Assembly: GCA_045612485.1 (NCBI GenBank)
Contig: JAZKZE010000067.1
Span: 1-61,886, forward strand
Length of the DNA: 61,886 nt
Source: RGIG5327 sp045612485
Lineage (GTDB): Bacteria; Verrucomicrobiota; Lentisphaeria; Victivallales; UBA1829
Direction: 5' to 3'
Positions 43,041 through 50,418 of this stretch are shown here, in pieces. The number at the start of each line of letters is the position of its first letter. The first letter of the stretch is position 1. The notes under the pieces were generated by a model. That model was not told where the DNA came from, did not search any database, and saw nothing but the letters and a program-made list of their open reading frames with translations. Both the position numbers and the translations under genes were made by a program.

Positions 43041-44480
43041 TGTTTCTTTTCTGTCCAGATCCACTACTTTGATCTTTTTCCATGCACCGGTATTTTTCCT
43101 CCACCGGATGATCAGGGCATCACAGACCACATAGAAGGTGATCCCTGCCGCCCAGGCAATGTAAATGGGGCCGGGGATGATCTTTGTGAAAATAAAGGTC
43201 ATGGGTACCTGGATCATCCATACGGAAACAATCGCGAGGATCAGGGGGATCCTTGTATCTCCGGCTCCCCGCAGAGAGCCAGCGGTAATAAAACGCTGAC
43301 CGTCATAGAAATTCTGGAAGATCTGGAGAATAAGGATGATCTTTACAAGGGGCAATACTTCACTTATTTTCAAGCCGTCACTGCTTTTCGGGGAAAAGAG
43401 TTTAATGAGAAATTCCGGGAAGAGAAGGTAAAGAATCGCAATAAAAATAAAGTAAAGGGAAAGCATCCTTACGCATCTTTTACTGATCATTTCCGCTGTT
43501 GCAAGATCCCGTTCCCCAATGTATTTTCCAGTGAGGACGGAGGCGGAATCCATTAAGCCCAGAAGAGGAATAAAGGCAATAAGGTTTATGGTCATGGCAA
43601 GTCCCGCCGCTGTCATGGCAAGATCCCCCAGACAGCCGAACCAGAGAAGGACACAGGCAAATCCGGCACTTCTGATATTGGTCTGCAATCCGCCGGGTGC
43701 GCCGAAAAGAAACAGTTTTTTTACCGTATCAAAACGGAAGTGAAAATACTTTCTTGATGCCCATATATCCTGTTTCTGTACGAGAAAAGCCGTGATGGCA
43801 AAAAGAAAAGATATGGCTCCTGCTGTGGAGATGGCAAGTCCCGCCCCTTTGATCCCCATGGCGGGAAGGCCGCATTTTCCGAAGATCATGATGTAATTCA
43901 ATGGGACGGAAATAAGACAGGTTCCGATCTTGGCTGCCGCCGTGATCCTGCTTCTTCCTGTTGCCGTGAAAAAGGTGAGGAACGGTGCTTCCATACAGGC
44001 GAAAGCTGCACTGGGAGTGAGGGCGGTAAAGTAGATGATCTCCCGTTCTTTTACGGCATCGGAAAGACTTCCATACTGAAAGATCCAGGACCCGAAGGGC
44101 GGGAGAAATGCCAGAAGAAAAATGGATACCATACAGGCAAAATAAAATCCGTTCCATGCCGATCTTACACATTCTTCTTTATTTTTATTTCCGAAATGCT
44201 GGGCAACGATTGTACCGGTAAAACCGGTTGTGATCACAAAAAAACAGCTGGAACAGTTGAAAAGCTGACTGCTTGCCACAGAAGCAGTCACATCCTCCAG
44301 CTGGAGTTTGGATAAGATGATACGGTTGCAGAGAAGCATAATGGTATTACAGCCGTTCATGATGATAAGCGGCCAGGCAAGTTTCCATATATCTTTATAA
44401 CCGCCTTTGCATGTAAATTCGGCAGAAGCAAATATCCCGGTAAAATTCCGGAAGAGCTTCAGAAAAAAACTTGCAATCAT
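43029..44480 (-). CDS. MATE family efflux transporter
   Basis: 483 residues from the ATG at 44480, which follows GAGGAAAT. About twelve hydrophobic segments arranged as two similar halves, as in multidrug and toxic compound extrusion proteins that export cationic compounds using Na+ or H+. Family-like stretches are YKDIWKLAWPLIIMNGCNTI near the start, AQHFGNKNKEE, LGLMDSASVLTGKYIGERDL and ITAGSLRGAGDTRIPLILAI in the second half. The substrate is unknown. The 3' end overlaps the CCA gene by 12 bp on the opposite strand; mntP lies upstream on the same strand, 26 bp away. Confidence 0.9.
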   Translation of the reverse strand: MIASFFLKLFRNFTGIFASAEFTCKGGYKDIWKLAWPLIIMNGCNTIMLLCNRIILSKLQLEDVTASVASSQLFNCSSCFFVITTGFTGTIVAQHFGNKNKEECVRSAWNGFYFACMVSIFLLAFLPPFGSWIFQYGSLSDAVKEREIIYFTALTPSAAFACMEAPFLTFFTATGRSRITAAAKIGTCLISVPLNYIMIFGKCGLPAMGIKGAGLAISTAGAISFLFAITAFLVQKQDIWASRKYFHFRFDTVKKLFLFGAPGGLQTNIRSAGFACVLLWFGCLGDLAMTAAGLAMTINLIAFIPLLGLMDSASVLTGKYIGERDLATAEMISKRCVRMLSLYFIFIAILYLLFPEFLIKLFSPKSSDGLKISEVLPLVKIILILQIFQNFYDGQRFITAGSLRGAGDTRIPLILAIVSVWMIQVPMTFIFTKIIPGPIYIAWAAGITFYVVCDALIIRWRKNTGAWKKIKVVDLDRKETSEA

Positions 44481-44506
44481 GATTTCCTCACCATATAACA
44501 GTATTT

Positions 44507-45073
44507 TCAGTTGAAAAGCAGGATCTTGAAAGCAAGCAGAATAAGAATGATACCGCCTGCTATATCGCATTTGTTGTCAAATTTATTCCCCGCGATCCTT
44601 CCCAGAGTACACCCTGCCATACAAAGAACGAAAGTAATAAGCCCGATCACCGCAGAATCCCGCAATATATGTCCTCTTTCCAAACAGGCATAACCTACTC
44701 CCACAAGAAGGGCGTCAATGCTTGTGGCAAAGGAGAGAACGATCAGCCGTACAAAGGAAAAACCTTTGTTTTCCTCCTCTTCCTCTCCTTCTTTTTTCTT
44801 TTTTACGGCTTCATAGATCATTTTTCCGCCCAGAAGGGCAAGAAGCAGAAAGGCTGTGACTTTTCCCAGAATGATAAAGAGTTTTCCGCAAAGGGACGCC
44901 GTAAAGTAGCCGATATCCGGCATAAGCATCTGGAAAAGTCCGAAAGCAAAGGCGGTAAGAAGGATCTTCCACCAGGTAAAATTTTTCCGTTCCGCTGCTC
45001 CAAGTGCTACTGAAGCCGCCAGCGCATCCATGGCAAGACTTATTCCGACAAGTGCGGGAAATATGATCCACAT
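44507..45073 (-). CDS. mntP: Manganese efflux pump MntP
   Basis: 188 residues, six hydrophobic segments in two repeats. Family marks: VGISLAMDALAASVALGAAE with the metal-binding Asp, FGLFQMLMPDIGYFTASLCG, LLALLGGKMIYEA and VLSFATSIDALLVGVGYACL with the second Asp. A Glu/Lys-rich cytoplasmic loop (KKKKEGEEEEENKG) separates the halves. It exports Mn2+. The start at 45073 has GAGGA upstream. The leader is about 100 nt with one hairpin (45143-45166) that does not look like the yybP-ykoY Mn riboswitch. Confidence 0.92.
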   Translation of the reverse strand: MWIIFPALVGISLAMDALAASVALGAAERKNFTWWKILLTAFAFGLFQMLMPDIGYFTASLCGKLFIILGKVTAFLLLALLGGKMIYEAVKKKKEGEEEEENKGFSFVRLIVLSFATSIDALLVGVGYACLERGHILRDSAVIGLITFVLCMAGCTLGRIAGNKFDNKCDIAGGIILILLAFKILLFN

Positions 45074-45173
45074 GATCTTCTGATCCTCATTTACGTATAA
45101 AAACAAAACGGCAGAAACCTGACTTGTTTATAAAGATTCCTTCCGGATACAAAAAGCGATATCCGGCTCAATT

Positions 45174-45203
45174 ATAATATACTCTTTTTTTTGTGAAAAT
45201 CAA
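45174..45203 (-). promoter_or_regulatory. Possible promoter of mntP
   Basis: Minus-strand TTGATT (45203-45198) and TATTAT (45179-45174), 18-bp spacer, about 100 nt before the start codon. Confidence 0.4.
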
Positions 45204-45221
45204 GGTTTTCGGTATGAATAT

Positions 45222-45262
45222 AAAAAACAATACCCGGAACAAATTGCTGATTCCGGGTATTG
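45222..45262 (-). terminator. Intrinsic terminator of the B-box-like gene
   Basis: Perfect 12-bp stem CAATACCCGGAA (45228-45239) with TTCCGGGTATTG (45251-45262), followed on the minus strand by six U. Confidence 0.85.
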
Positions 45263-45284
45263 CTTTTCCGTATATTGCAAAAGA

Positions 45285-45707
45285 TTATTTTACCAGATTT
45301 TCCGCATTTTTCTTGTAACGGGAATCCTGATTGAGTCTTTTGTTTGTGCGTTCTTTGGCTTCATCCACTCTTTTTTCCACAGCTTTGCCCGCTTTTTTCA
45401 CAGTGCCGGACAATTCGTTGAAGTGTTTATTTGCTTTTTTCGGGTTCTGCATGTAATAGTATGCTCCTCCGGCAGCTGCGGCAAGAAGAATAAGGATTAT
45501 GACCGTTTTGACAATATTATTTTTCTTGTCTGTTCTGGATTTTCCTTCCATCATCTGATGCGTTCTGCCAGCGGCAAGATCCGCTTGTTTCTGACACTCT
45601 GAAGAACAATAGGAACCCGCTACGATACATTTTTCACAAATAGGTTTTCCGCATGCGGCACATCTTGTTACTGCCGGGGTATCGGTATGATTCAGACATA
45701 CTGCCAT
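45285..45707 (-). CDS. B-box-type zinc-binding membrane protein
   Basis: 140 residues. The N-terminus is a B-box-like zinc module with paired Cys/His (CLNHTDTPAVTRCAACGKPI, then CEKC and YCSSEC). A single transmembrane helix follows (VKTVIILILLAAAAGGAYYY, about residues 66-85), then a basic, helical tail. The topology is probably zinc module inside and tail outside, or the reverse. The function is unknown; such short B-box proteins are common in PVC and delta-proteobacterial genomes. AAAGGAG precedes the ATG. Confidence 0.8.
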   Translation of the reverse strand: MAVCLNHTDTPAVTRCAACGKPICEKCIVAGSYCSSECQKQADLAAGRTHQMMEGKSRTDKKNNIVKTVIILILLAAAAGGAYYYMQNPKKANKHFNELSGTVKKAGKAVEKRVDEAKERTNKRLNQDSRYKKNAENLVK

Positions 45708-45755
45708 AATTTACTCCTTTCTAAAGTTTCCGGATCGTTTTTATCCGTTTACTGC

Positions 45756-45784
45756 ACTATAATGCAATTTTGTTTACTTTGCAA
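45756..45784 (-). promoter_or_regulatory. Promoter of the B-box-like gene
   Basis: Minus-strand TTGCAA (45784-45779) and TATAGT (45761-45756), 17-bp spacer. The -35 overlaps the end of pepT. Confidence 0.6.
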
Positions 45785-47018
45785 ATCTTTTTACCGTACC
45801 TTTTACGATATTTATGATGATTTCCACACTTTTTTCCATTTTTTCCACAGAAATATACTCATATTCCCCGTGGTAATTGCCTCCGCCTGTTCCAAGATTC
45901 GGACAAGGTACTCCCATAAAGGAGAGCCTTGCTCCATCGGTACCGCCGCGGATGGGGACGGTACGGGGAGTAAAGGAAGCCTCCCTTATGGCGTCAAAGG
46001 CAAGTTCTTTCATAAAGGGATATTTTTCCATGACCTGTGCCATGTTTTCATATTGATCAGAAATTTTTGCTTCAATAAAATTTTCCCCGTATTTCTTTTG
46101 CAGAAGAAATGTGATCTCCTGTATTTTTGCTTTTCTTGCCTCAAATTTTTCTTTATTGTGATCCCGTAAAAGATATTGGCTCTTTGCTTCCGAGGAACTG
46201 CCGTTGAGGTCATGAAGAAAATAAAATCCTTCATAGCCTTCCGTTTTTTCCGGAACCTCCTCCCGGGGGAGAAGAGAATGAAACTCCCAGGCAAGGGAAA
46301 GAGCATTGATCATTTTCCCTTTTGCCGAGCCGGGGTGAACGGGAAGTCCGTGGAACTGAATGGTTGCTCCGACGGCATTGAAGTTTTCATATTCATACAG
46401 ATCCACTTTTCCGCCATCCAGAGTAAAGGCAAATTCAGCGCCGAATTTTTCCACATCAAAGTGATCCATGCCGCAGCCGATCTCCTCGTCGGGAGTGAAA
46501 GCAAAGGCGAGAGGTCCGTGGGGGATATTTTCTTTTACGATCCTTTCCAGTGCGGCAATGATCTCTGCACATCCGCCTTTATCATCCGCCCCGAGAAGGG
46601 TCGTTCCGTCTGTAACAACAAGGGTATCGCCGCGCAAGTCTGCAAGATCCGGAAAAAGGGTTTCTGAAAGGGTTTTGCCGCTTGTTCCCAGAGGAATGGG
46701 GGTTCCGTCATATTGAACAAGGACAGGTTTGATATTTTTTCCGCTTGCCGCATCGGAAGTATCCATGTGGGCGATAAAACCGCAGCAGGGGATCTTTTCC
46801 AGTCCCTCCGCCGGAGGGAGAAAACCGTAAACATATCCTTTTTCTGTTACAGCAGTATTGACTGCACCGGCTTTTTTCAGATCATCACAGAGGATTTTTG
46901 CCAGTTCCAGCTGACCGGGGGTGGAAGGGACGGTTTCCGATTCTGCAGAGGAACGGGTATTGATTTTTACATATCTCAAAAATTTTTCCAGTACGGGGCT
47001 GTTTGCATACTTATTCAT
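45774..47018 (-). CDS. pepT: Peptidase T (tripeptide aminopeptidase)
   Basis: 414-residue cytoplasmic M20B zinc peptidase that releases the N-terminal residue of tripeptides. Motifs: CCGFIAHMDTSDAASGKNIK (first His-x-Asp), TTLLGADDKGGCAEIIAAL (bridging Asp), FAFTPDEEIGCGMDHFDVEK (catalytic Glu-Glu), FNAVGATIQFHGLPVHPGSA, and VPIRGGTDGARLSFMGVPCP with NYHGEYEYISVEKM at the C-terminus. A very strong ribosome site (AAGGAGGT) precedes the ATG. Confidence 0.96.
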   Translation of the reverse strand: MNKYANSPVLEKFLRYVKINTRSSAESETVPSTPGQLELAKILCDDLKKAGAVNTAVTEKGYVYGFLPPAEGLEKIPCCGFIAHMDTSDAASGKNIKPVLVQYDGTPIPLGTSGKTLSETLFPDLADLRGDTLVVTDGTTLLGADDKGGCAEIIAALERIVKENIPHGPLAFAFTPDEEIGCGMDHFDVEKFGAEFAFTLDGGKVDLYEYENFNAVGATIQFHGLPVHPGSAKGKMINALSLAWEFHSLLPREEVPEKTEGYEGFYFLHDLNGSSSEAKSQYLLRDHNKEKFEARKAKIQEITFLLQKKYGENFIEAKISDQYENMAQVMEKYPFMKELAFDAIREASFTPRTVPIRGGTDGARLSFMGVPCPNLGTGGGNYHGEYEYISVEKMEKSVEIIINIVKGTVKRFAK

Positions 47019-47040
47019 TGAATACCTCCTTTTTTGGCGA

Positions 47041-47069
47041 AATATACACGCAAAAAAGGAATATGTAAA
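47041..47069 (-). promoter_or_regulatory. Promoter of pepT
   Basis: Minus-strand TTTACA (47069-47064) and TATATT (47046-47041), 17-bp spacer, 22 bp before the start codon. Confidence 0.65.
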
Positions 47070-47157
47070 GTTTTTTATCCGGATAAATACAAAAAAAACA
47101 GCATAGGGGAATGGAAAAATTTATTTTACAGTGTATATTGACCGGAAGCAGAAACTG

Positions 47158-47195
47158 TTTTGCGTAAAATGTCAGATTTTTGCGTAAAATGTCAG
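47158..47195 (+). promoter_or_regulatory. Two direct repeats with 20-bp period, candidate activator site
   Basis: TTTTGCGTAAAATGTCAG at 47158-47175 and again at 47178-47195, ending 10 bp before the likely -35. Tandem half-sites about 20 bp apart next to the -35 are typical for AraC-family activators. Confidence 0.55.
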
Positions 47196-47205
47196 GTAAC
47201 GGGAT

Positions 47206-47234
47206 TTGTTATTGTTTTTCCGGTATGATATTGT
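47206..47234 (+). promoter_or_regulatory. Promoter of the oxidoreductase-peptidase-amidohydrolase operon
   Basis: TTGTTA (47206-47211) and TATTGT (47229-47234), 17-bp spacer. The match is modest, in keeping with an activated promoter. Confidence 0.45.
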
Positions 47235-47275
47235 AAAGCATCCGTAAAACCGAAAACAAAAATATGGAGAAAAAA

Positions 47276-48421
47276 ATGGAAAAGATCCGTATGGGTGTAG
47301 TCGGGCTGGGCCACCGTGGACGCAATATGTTCAAACTTGCCGCAGAAGCCTTCCCGGACTATGTGATTCCTGCCGCCGCTTGCGACCTTATTACCGCTAA
47401 CTGGACAGACACAAAGTTCCAGCAGACAAAGTCGATGGCGGAACAGTTCCCGGAAACCGTCTTTTACACCGATTTCCACACTATGCTCAAAGAAGCAAAT
47501 CTGGATGCCATCCTCATTGAAACCGGAGCGGATATCCATGCACAATTCTGCGCGGACTCCCTTATGGCGGGGGTAAATGTATTAAGCGATATTCCCGTTG
47601 TCGCTACAATAGAGGAAGCGGATATGCTGTGGAAAGTACATAAAGAATGTAAAAATGTGATGTTTTCCACCGGGGCAAACTCCAATACCACACGCTATTC
47701 CCGGATGATGCGGGAACTTTATAATGCCGGATATCTGGGCAAACCCTATTATATGGAAGCGGAATATGTTACCGGTCAGCACTGGGAGGATAATCTCTAC
47801 AGAAAAGTCAATCCCCTTACAGAAAACGGTGATTGGAGAAAACTTCTTTCCCCCATCCGTTATTGTACCCACTCTCTGGGGCCCTTCCTCGCATTCGTGC
47901 CGGAAGATTTGAGAAAAGTCTCCTGCTTCGGGACTGGACCGCAGGCACCCATTGAAGAGTACGGAGGGTTCCCCAAGGATGATGTGCAGACCGCCCAGTT
48001 CCAGACTGATTCCGGAGTAGTTATCAAACTATTGCGTACCGGCAGATGCCGTGCCAAGATCGGCAGTCACAACTACCGCGTTTTCGGTACGGAAGGCTAT
48101 TTTGAAAGCGAAAGTGAAAGAGGAAAACGCGGACAGGTCATGCGGTACAACTCCACTAAATACTATCCTGCCTCCGAACTTCTGGAACAGGAAGGTGGTT
48201 ATATGCCCTATGAGTGTATCCATAACCCTGCTGCCGCAGGTCACGGGGGAGCGGACTATGTGCTTCTGGATGACTTTATCAAAGCTCTTCTTACAGGCGG
48301 CGAGCCTCCTATCTCTCTGAAGGAAGGTCTGCGTATGACGCTGCCGGGGATCTATGCGGAAATGTCTGCCAAACAGGGCGGGGAACTTCTGGAGATCCGC
48401 TATCCCTGGGACAACGAATAA
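47276..48421 (+). CDS. Gfo/Idh/MocA-like oxidoreductase, paralogue 1
   Basis: 381 residues from the ATG at 47276, which has GGAG six bases upstream; an ATG at 47264 lacks a ribosome site, and the paralogue's start supports 47276. Rossmann motif VGVVGLGHRGRN-like start followed by MFKLAAEAFPD. Where the family has EKP, this protein reads NVLSDIPVVATIEEADML, so the catalytic lysine is absent. The C-terminal half contains YMEAEYVTGQHWEDNLYRK, RYCTHSLGPFLAF and CFGTGPQAPIEEYGGFP. Some reaction on a sugar-like compound is likely, but a role without the lysine is unclear. First gene of a five-gene operon. Confidence 0.88.
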   Translation: MEKIRMGVVGLGHRGRNMFKLAAEAFPDYVIPAAACDLITANWTDTKFQQTKSMAEQFPETVFYTDFHTMLKEANLDAILIETGADIHAQFCADSLMAGVNVLSDIPVVATIEEADMLWKVHKECKNVMFSTGANSNTTRYSRMMRELYNAGYLGKPYYMEAEYVTGQHWEDNLYRKVNPLTENGDWRKLLSPIRYCTHSLGPFLAFVPEDLRKVSCFGTGPQAPIEEYGGFPKDDVQTAQFQTDSGVVIKLLRTGRCRAKIGSHNYRVFGTEGYFESESERGKRGQVMRYNSTKYYPASELLEQEGGYMPYECIHNPAAAGHGGADYVLLDDFIKALLTGGEPPISLKEGLRMTLPGIYAEMSAKQGGELLEIRYPWDNE

Positions 48422-48455
48422 AAAAAGATGATAAGGACAAAATAGGAGAATTAAT

Positions 48456-49601
48456 ATGGATAAAAAGATACGTTTGGGGGTAGTCGGGCTGGGACACAGA
48501 GGCCGTAATATGTTCAAACTTGCTGCAGAGGCTTTTCCGGATCAGGTGATCCCTGCCGCCGCTTGCGACCTCATCCCCGCCAACTGGACAGAAACAAAAT
48601 TCCAGCAGACAAAAGCCATGTGTGATATCCTGCCGGAAACAAAGTTCTATACCGATTTCCAGACTATGCTCAAAGAAGCAAATCTGGATGCCATCCTTAT
48701 TGAAACCGGGGCGGATGTCCATGCCTATTTCTGTGCAGAGGCATTGAAAGCAAATATCCATGTATTGAGCGATATTCCTGTGGTGGCATCCATTGAGGAA
48801 GCGGATATGCTGTGGAAAGTACATAAAGAAAGCAAAGCCATTTTCTCCACAGGTTCCAATCCCAATTATGCCCGCTATACCATTATGATGCAGGAACTGT
48901 ATAAAAAAGGGTATCTGGGCAAACCCTATTACATGGAAGCAGAATACGTTACCGGTCAGCACTGGGAGGATAATCTTTTCCGGAAAGTCAATCCTCTTAC
49001 GGAAAACGGCAACTGGCGGAAACTTCTTTGTCCCATCCGCTATTGTACCCACTCTCTGGGGCCCTTCCTCTCTTTTGTAAAGGAGGACTTGCGGAAAGTT
49101 TCCTGTTTCGGAACAGGGCCGCAGGCTCCCATTGAAGAGTATGGAGGTTTTCCCAGGGATGATGTACAGTCTGCCCAGTTCCAGACGGAATCCGGGGTAG
49201 TTATCAAACTTCTGCGTACAGGCAGATGCCGTGCGAAAATCGGAAGTCACACCTACCGCCTTTTCGGTACGGAAGGATATTTTGAAGATATCAGTGAAAG
49301 AGGGAAAGTACCCCGTACCATCCGGTACAATTCCACCAAATACTATCCTGCTTCCGAACTTCTGGAACAGGAAGGAATTGCCACGCCCTTTGAATGTCTG
49401 CACAATCCAGCCGCCACAGGTCACGGCGGAATGGATTACCGTCTTCTGGAAGACTTTATTACTGCCGTTCTTACAGGTGGCGAGCCTCCCATCTCCCTGA
49501 AAGAGGGGCTTCGTATGACACTTCCGGGGATCTATGCGGAAATGTCTGCCAAACAGGGTGGTAAACTTCTTGAGATCAGGTATCCCTGGGATAACGAATA
49601 A
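48456..49601 (+). CDS. Gfo/Idh/MocA-like oxidoreductase, paralogue 2
   Basis: 381 residues, roughly four in five identical to the preceding gene and the same length, so the pair is a tandem duplication. It shares the SDIPVV replacement of EKP (HVLSDIPVVASIEEADML), YMEAEYVTGQHWEDNLFRK, RYCTHSLGPFLSF and the identical end MTLPGIYAEMSAKQGG. Differences cluster near residues 55-60, 105-135 and 285-315, which could alter substrate choice. AGGAG precedes the ATG; 34 bp separate it from paralogue 1. Confidence 0.88.
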   Translation: MDKKIRLGVVGLGHRGRNMFKLAAEAFPDQVIPAAACDLIPANWTETKFQQTKAMCDILPETKFYTDFQTMLKEANLDAILIETGADVHAYFCAEALKANIHVLSDIPVVASIEEADMLWKVHKESKAIFSTGSNPNYARYTIMMQELYKKGYLGKPYYMEAEYVTGQHWEDNLFRKVNPLTENGNWRKLLCPIRYCTHSLGPFLSFVKEDLRKVSCFGTGPQAPIEEYGGFPRDDVQSAQFQTESGVVIKLLRTGRCRAKIGSHTYRLFGTEGYFEDISERGKVPRTIRYNSTKYYPASELLEQEGIATPFECLHNPAATGHGGMDYRLLEDFITAVLTGGEPPISLKEGLRMTLPGIYAEMSAKQGGKLLEIRYPWDNE

Positions 49602-49641
49602 AACAGAAATTACAACCATAAATCATATAAAGGAGTAGAAA

Positions 49642-50418
49642 ATGTCTTTTTCCCAAGTTCTTGAAGCAGTACAGGAAGGTATGCTTCTTATTTGTCACGC
49701 ATCGTTTAAAAAATGCAAAGAAGAAGGTCTGACCCCGGAAGAGGTCATTACTGCATTGCAGAAAAAACTTGGACCTGAAGGGACATTGATGATGCCTACC
49801 TTCTCCTATTGTTATCTCAATCACCCCCGCCACAGAGTTTGGGACAAGGATGAAACCCCCGGTGTACTCAACGGCGTTCTTTCTGAAACGTTCCGTACGT
49901 TCCCCGGGACTGTCCGCAGCAACAATCCCACTTACTCTGTGGCTGTTTCCGGTAAATATACGGAACTTCTTACAACAGGCTCCGCGGACAATGCCGGACT
50001 GGGACACGGTTCCTCCTATGAAAATGCTTTGAAGAAGGGTGCCCACATTCTTCTTCTCAATGTAAGCAATAACCGGAACAGTATGCTGCATTATGCGGAG
50101 ATCGCTTCCGGTGTTCCCTATAACGACATTCCTTTCCGGGAAGCATGGGGGAGAAATGCTCTCACCAAAGACGGGGAGATGGTTCTTATTCCTGAATATC
50201 CCGCATGCAGTGAGGAATTTTCCAAATTTGATGCGGAATTTATTTCCATGGGATTTGCTCAGGATCTGGGGGGAAGTATGCTTATCAACGCTGCTGATAT
50301 GGTCAAATATATCTGCGGCAGAATCAATGTGCAGAAAGATGTGATGCTTTGCAGCAATGAGGAATGTGAATGTTGCAGACTGCGCAGGGAAAGACTTAAA
50401 AATATGGGGTTGATCTAA
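49642..50418 (+). CDS. AAC(3)-family (aminoglycoside 3-N-acetyltransferase-like) protein
   Basis: 258 residues with the AAC(3)/YokD fold: LICHASFKKCKEEGLTPEEV, LGPEGTLMMPTFSYCYLNHP, TPGVLNGVLSETFRTFPGTV, RSNNPTYSVAVSGKYTELL, GLGHGSSYENALKKGAHILL, and SMLHYAEIASGVPYN, which hold the acetyl-CoA and catalytic His regions. A Cys-rich tail (SNEECECCRLRRERL) is unusual. The operon context points to acetyl transfer to or from an amino compound in catabolism rather than antibiotic resistance (inference). AAAGGAG precedes the start; the next gene begins right after its stop. Confidence 0.85.
   Translation: MSFSQVLEAVQEGMLLICHASFKKCKEEGLTPEEVITALQKKLGPEGTLMMPTFSYCYLNHPRHRVWDKDETPGVLNGVLSETFRTFPGTVRSNNPTYSVAVSGKYTELLTTGSADNAGLGHGSSYENALKKGAHILLLNVSNNRNSMLHYAEIASGVPYNDIPFREAWGRNALTKDGEMVLIPEYPACSEEFSKFDAEFISMGFAQDLGGSMLINAADMVKYICGRINVQKDVMLCSNEECECCRLRRERLKNMGLI

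Noticed and set aside
45074..45180. yybP-ykoY manganese riboswitch before mntP
   Set aside because: The conserved core loops are not seen; only one simple hairpin is present.
49642..50418. Aminoglycoside resistance gene
   Set aside because: The fold is AAC(3)-like, but it is embedded in a metabolic operon and has an unusual Cys-rich tail, so antibiotic acetylation is not supported.
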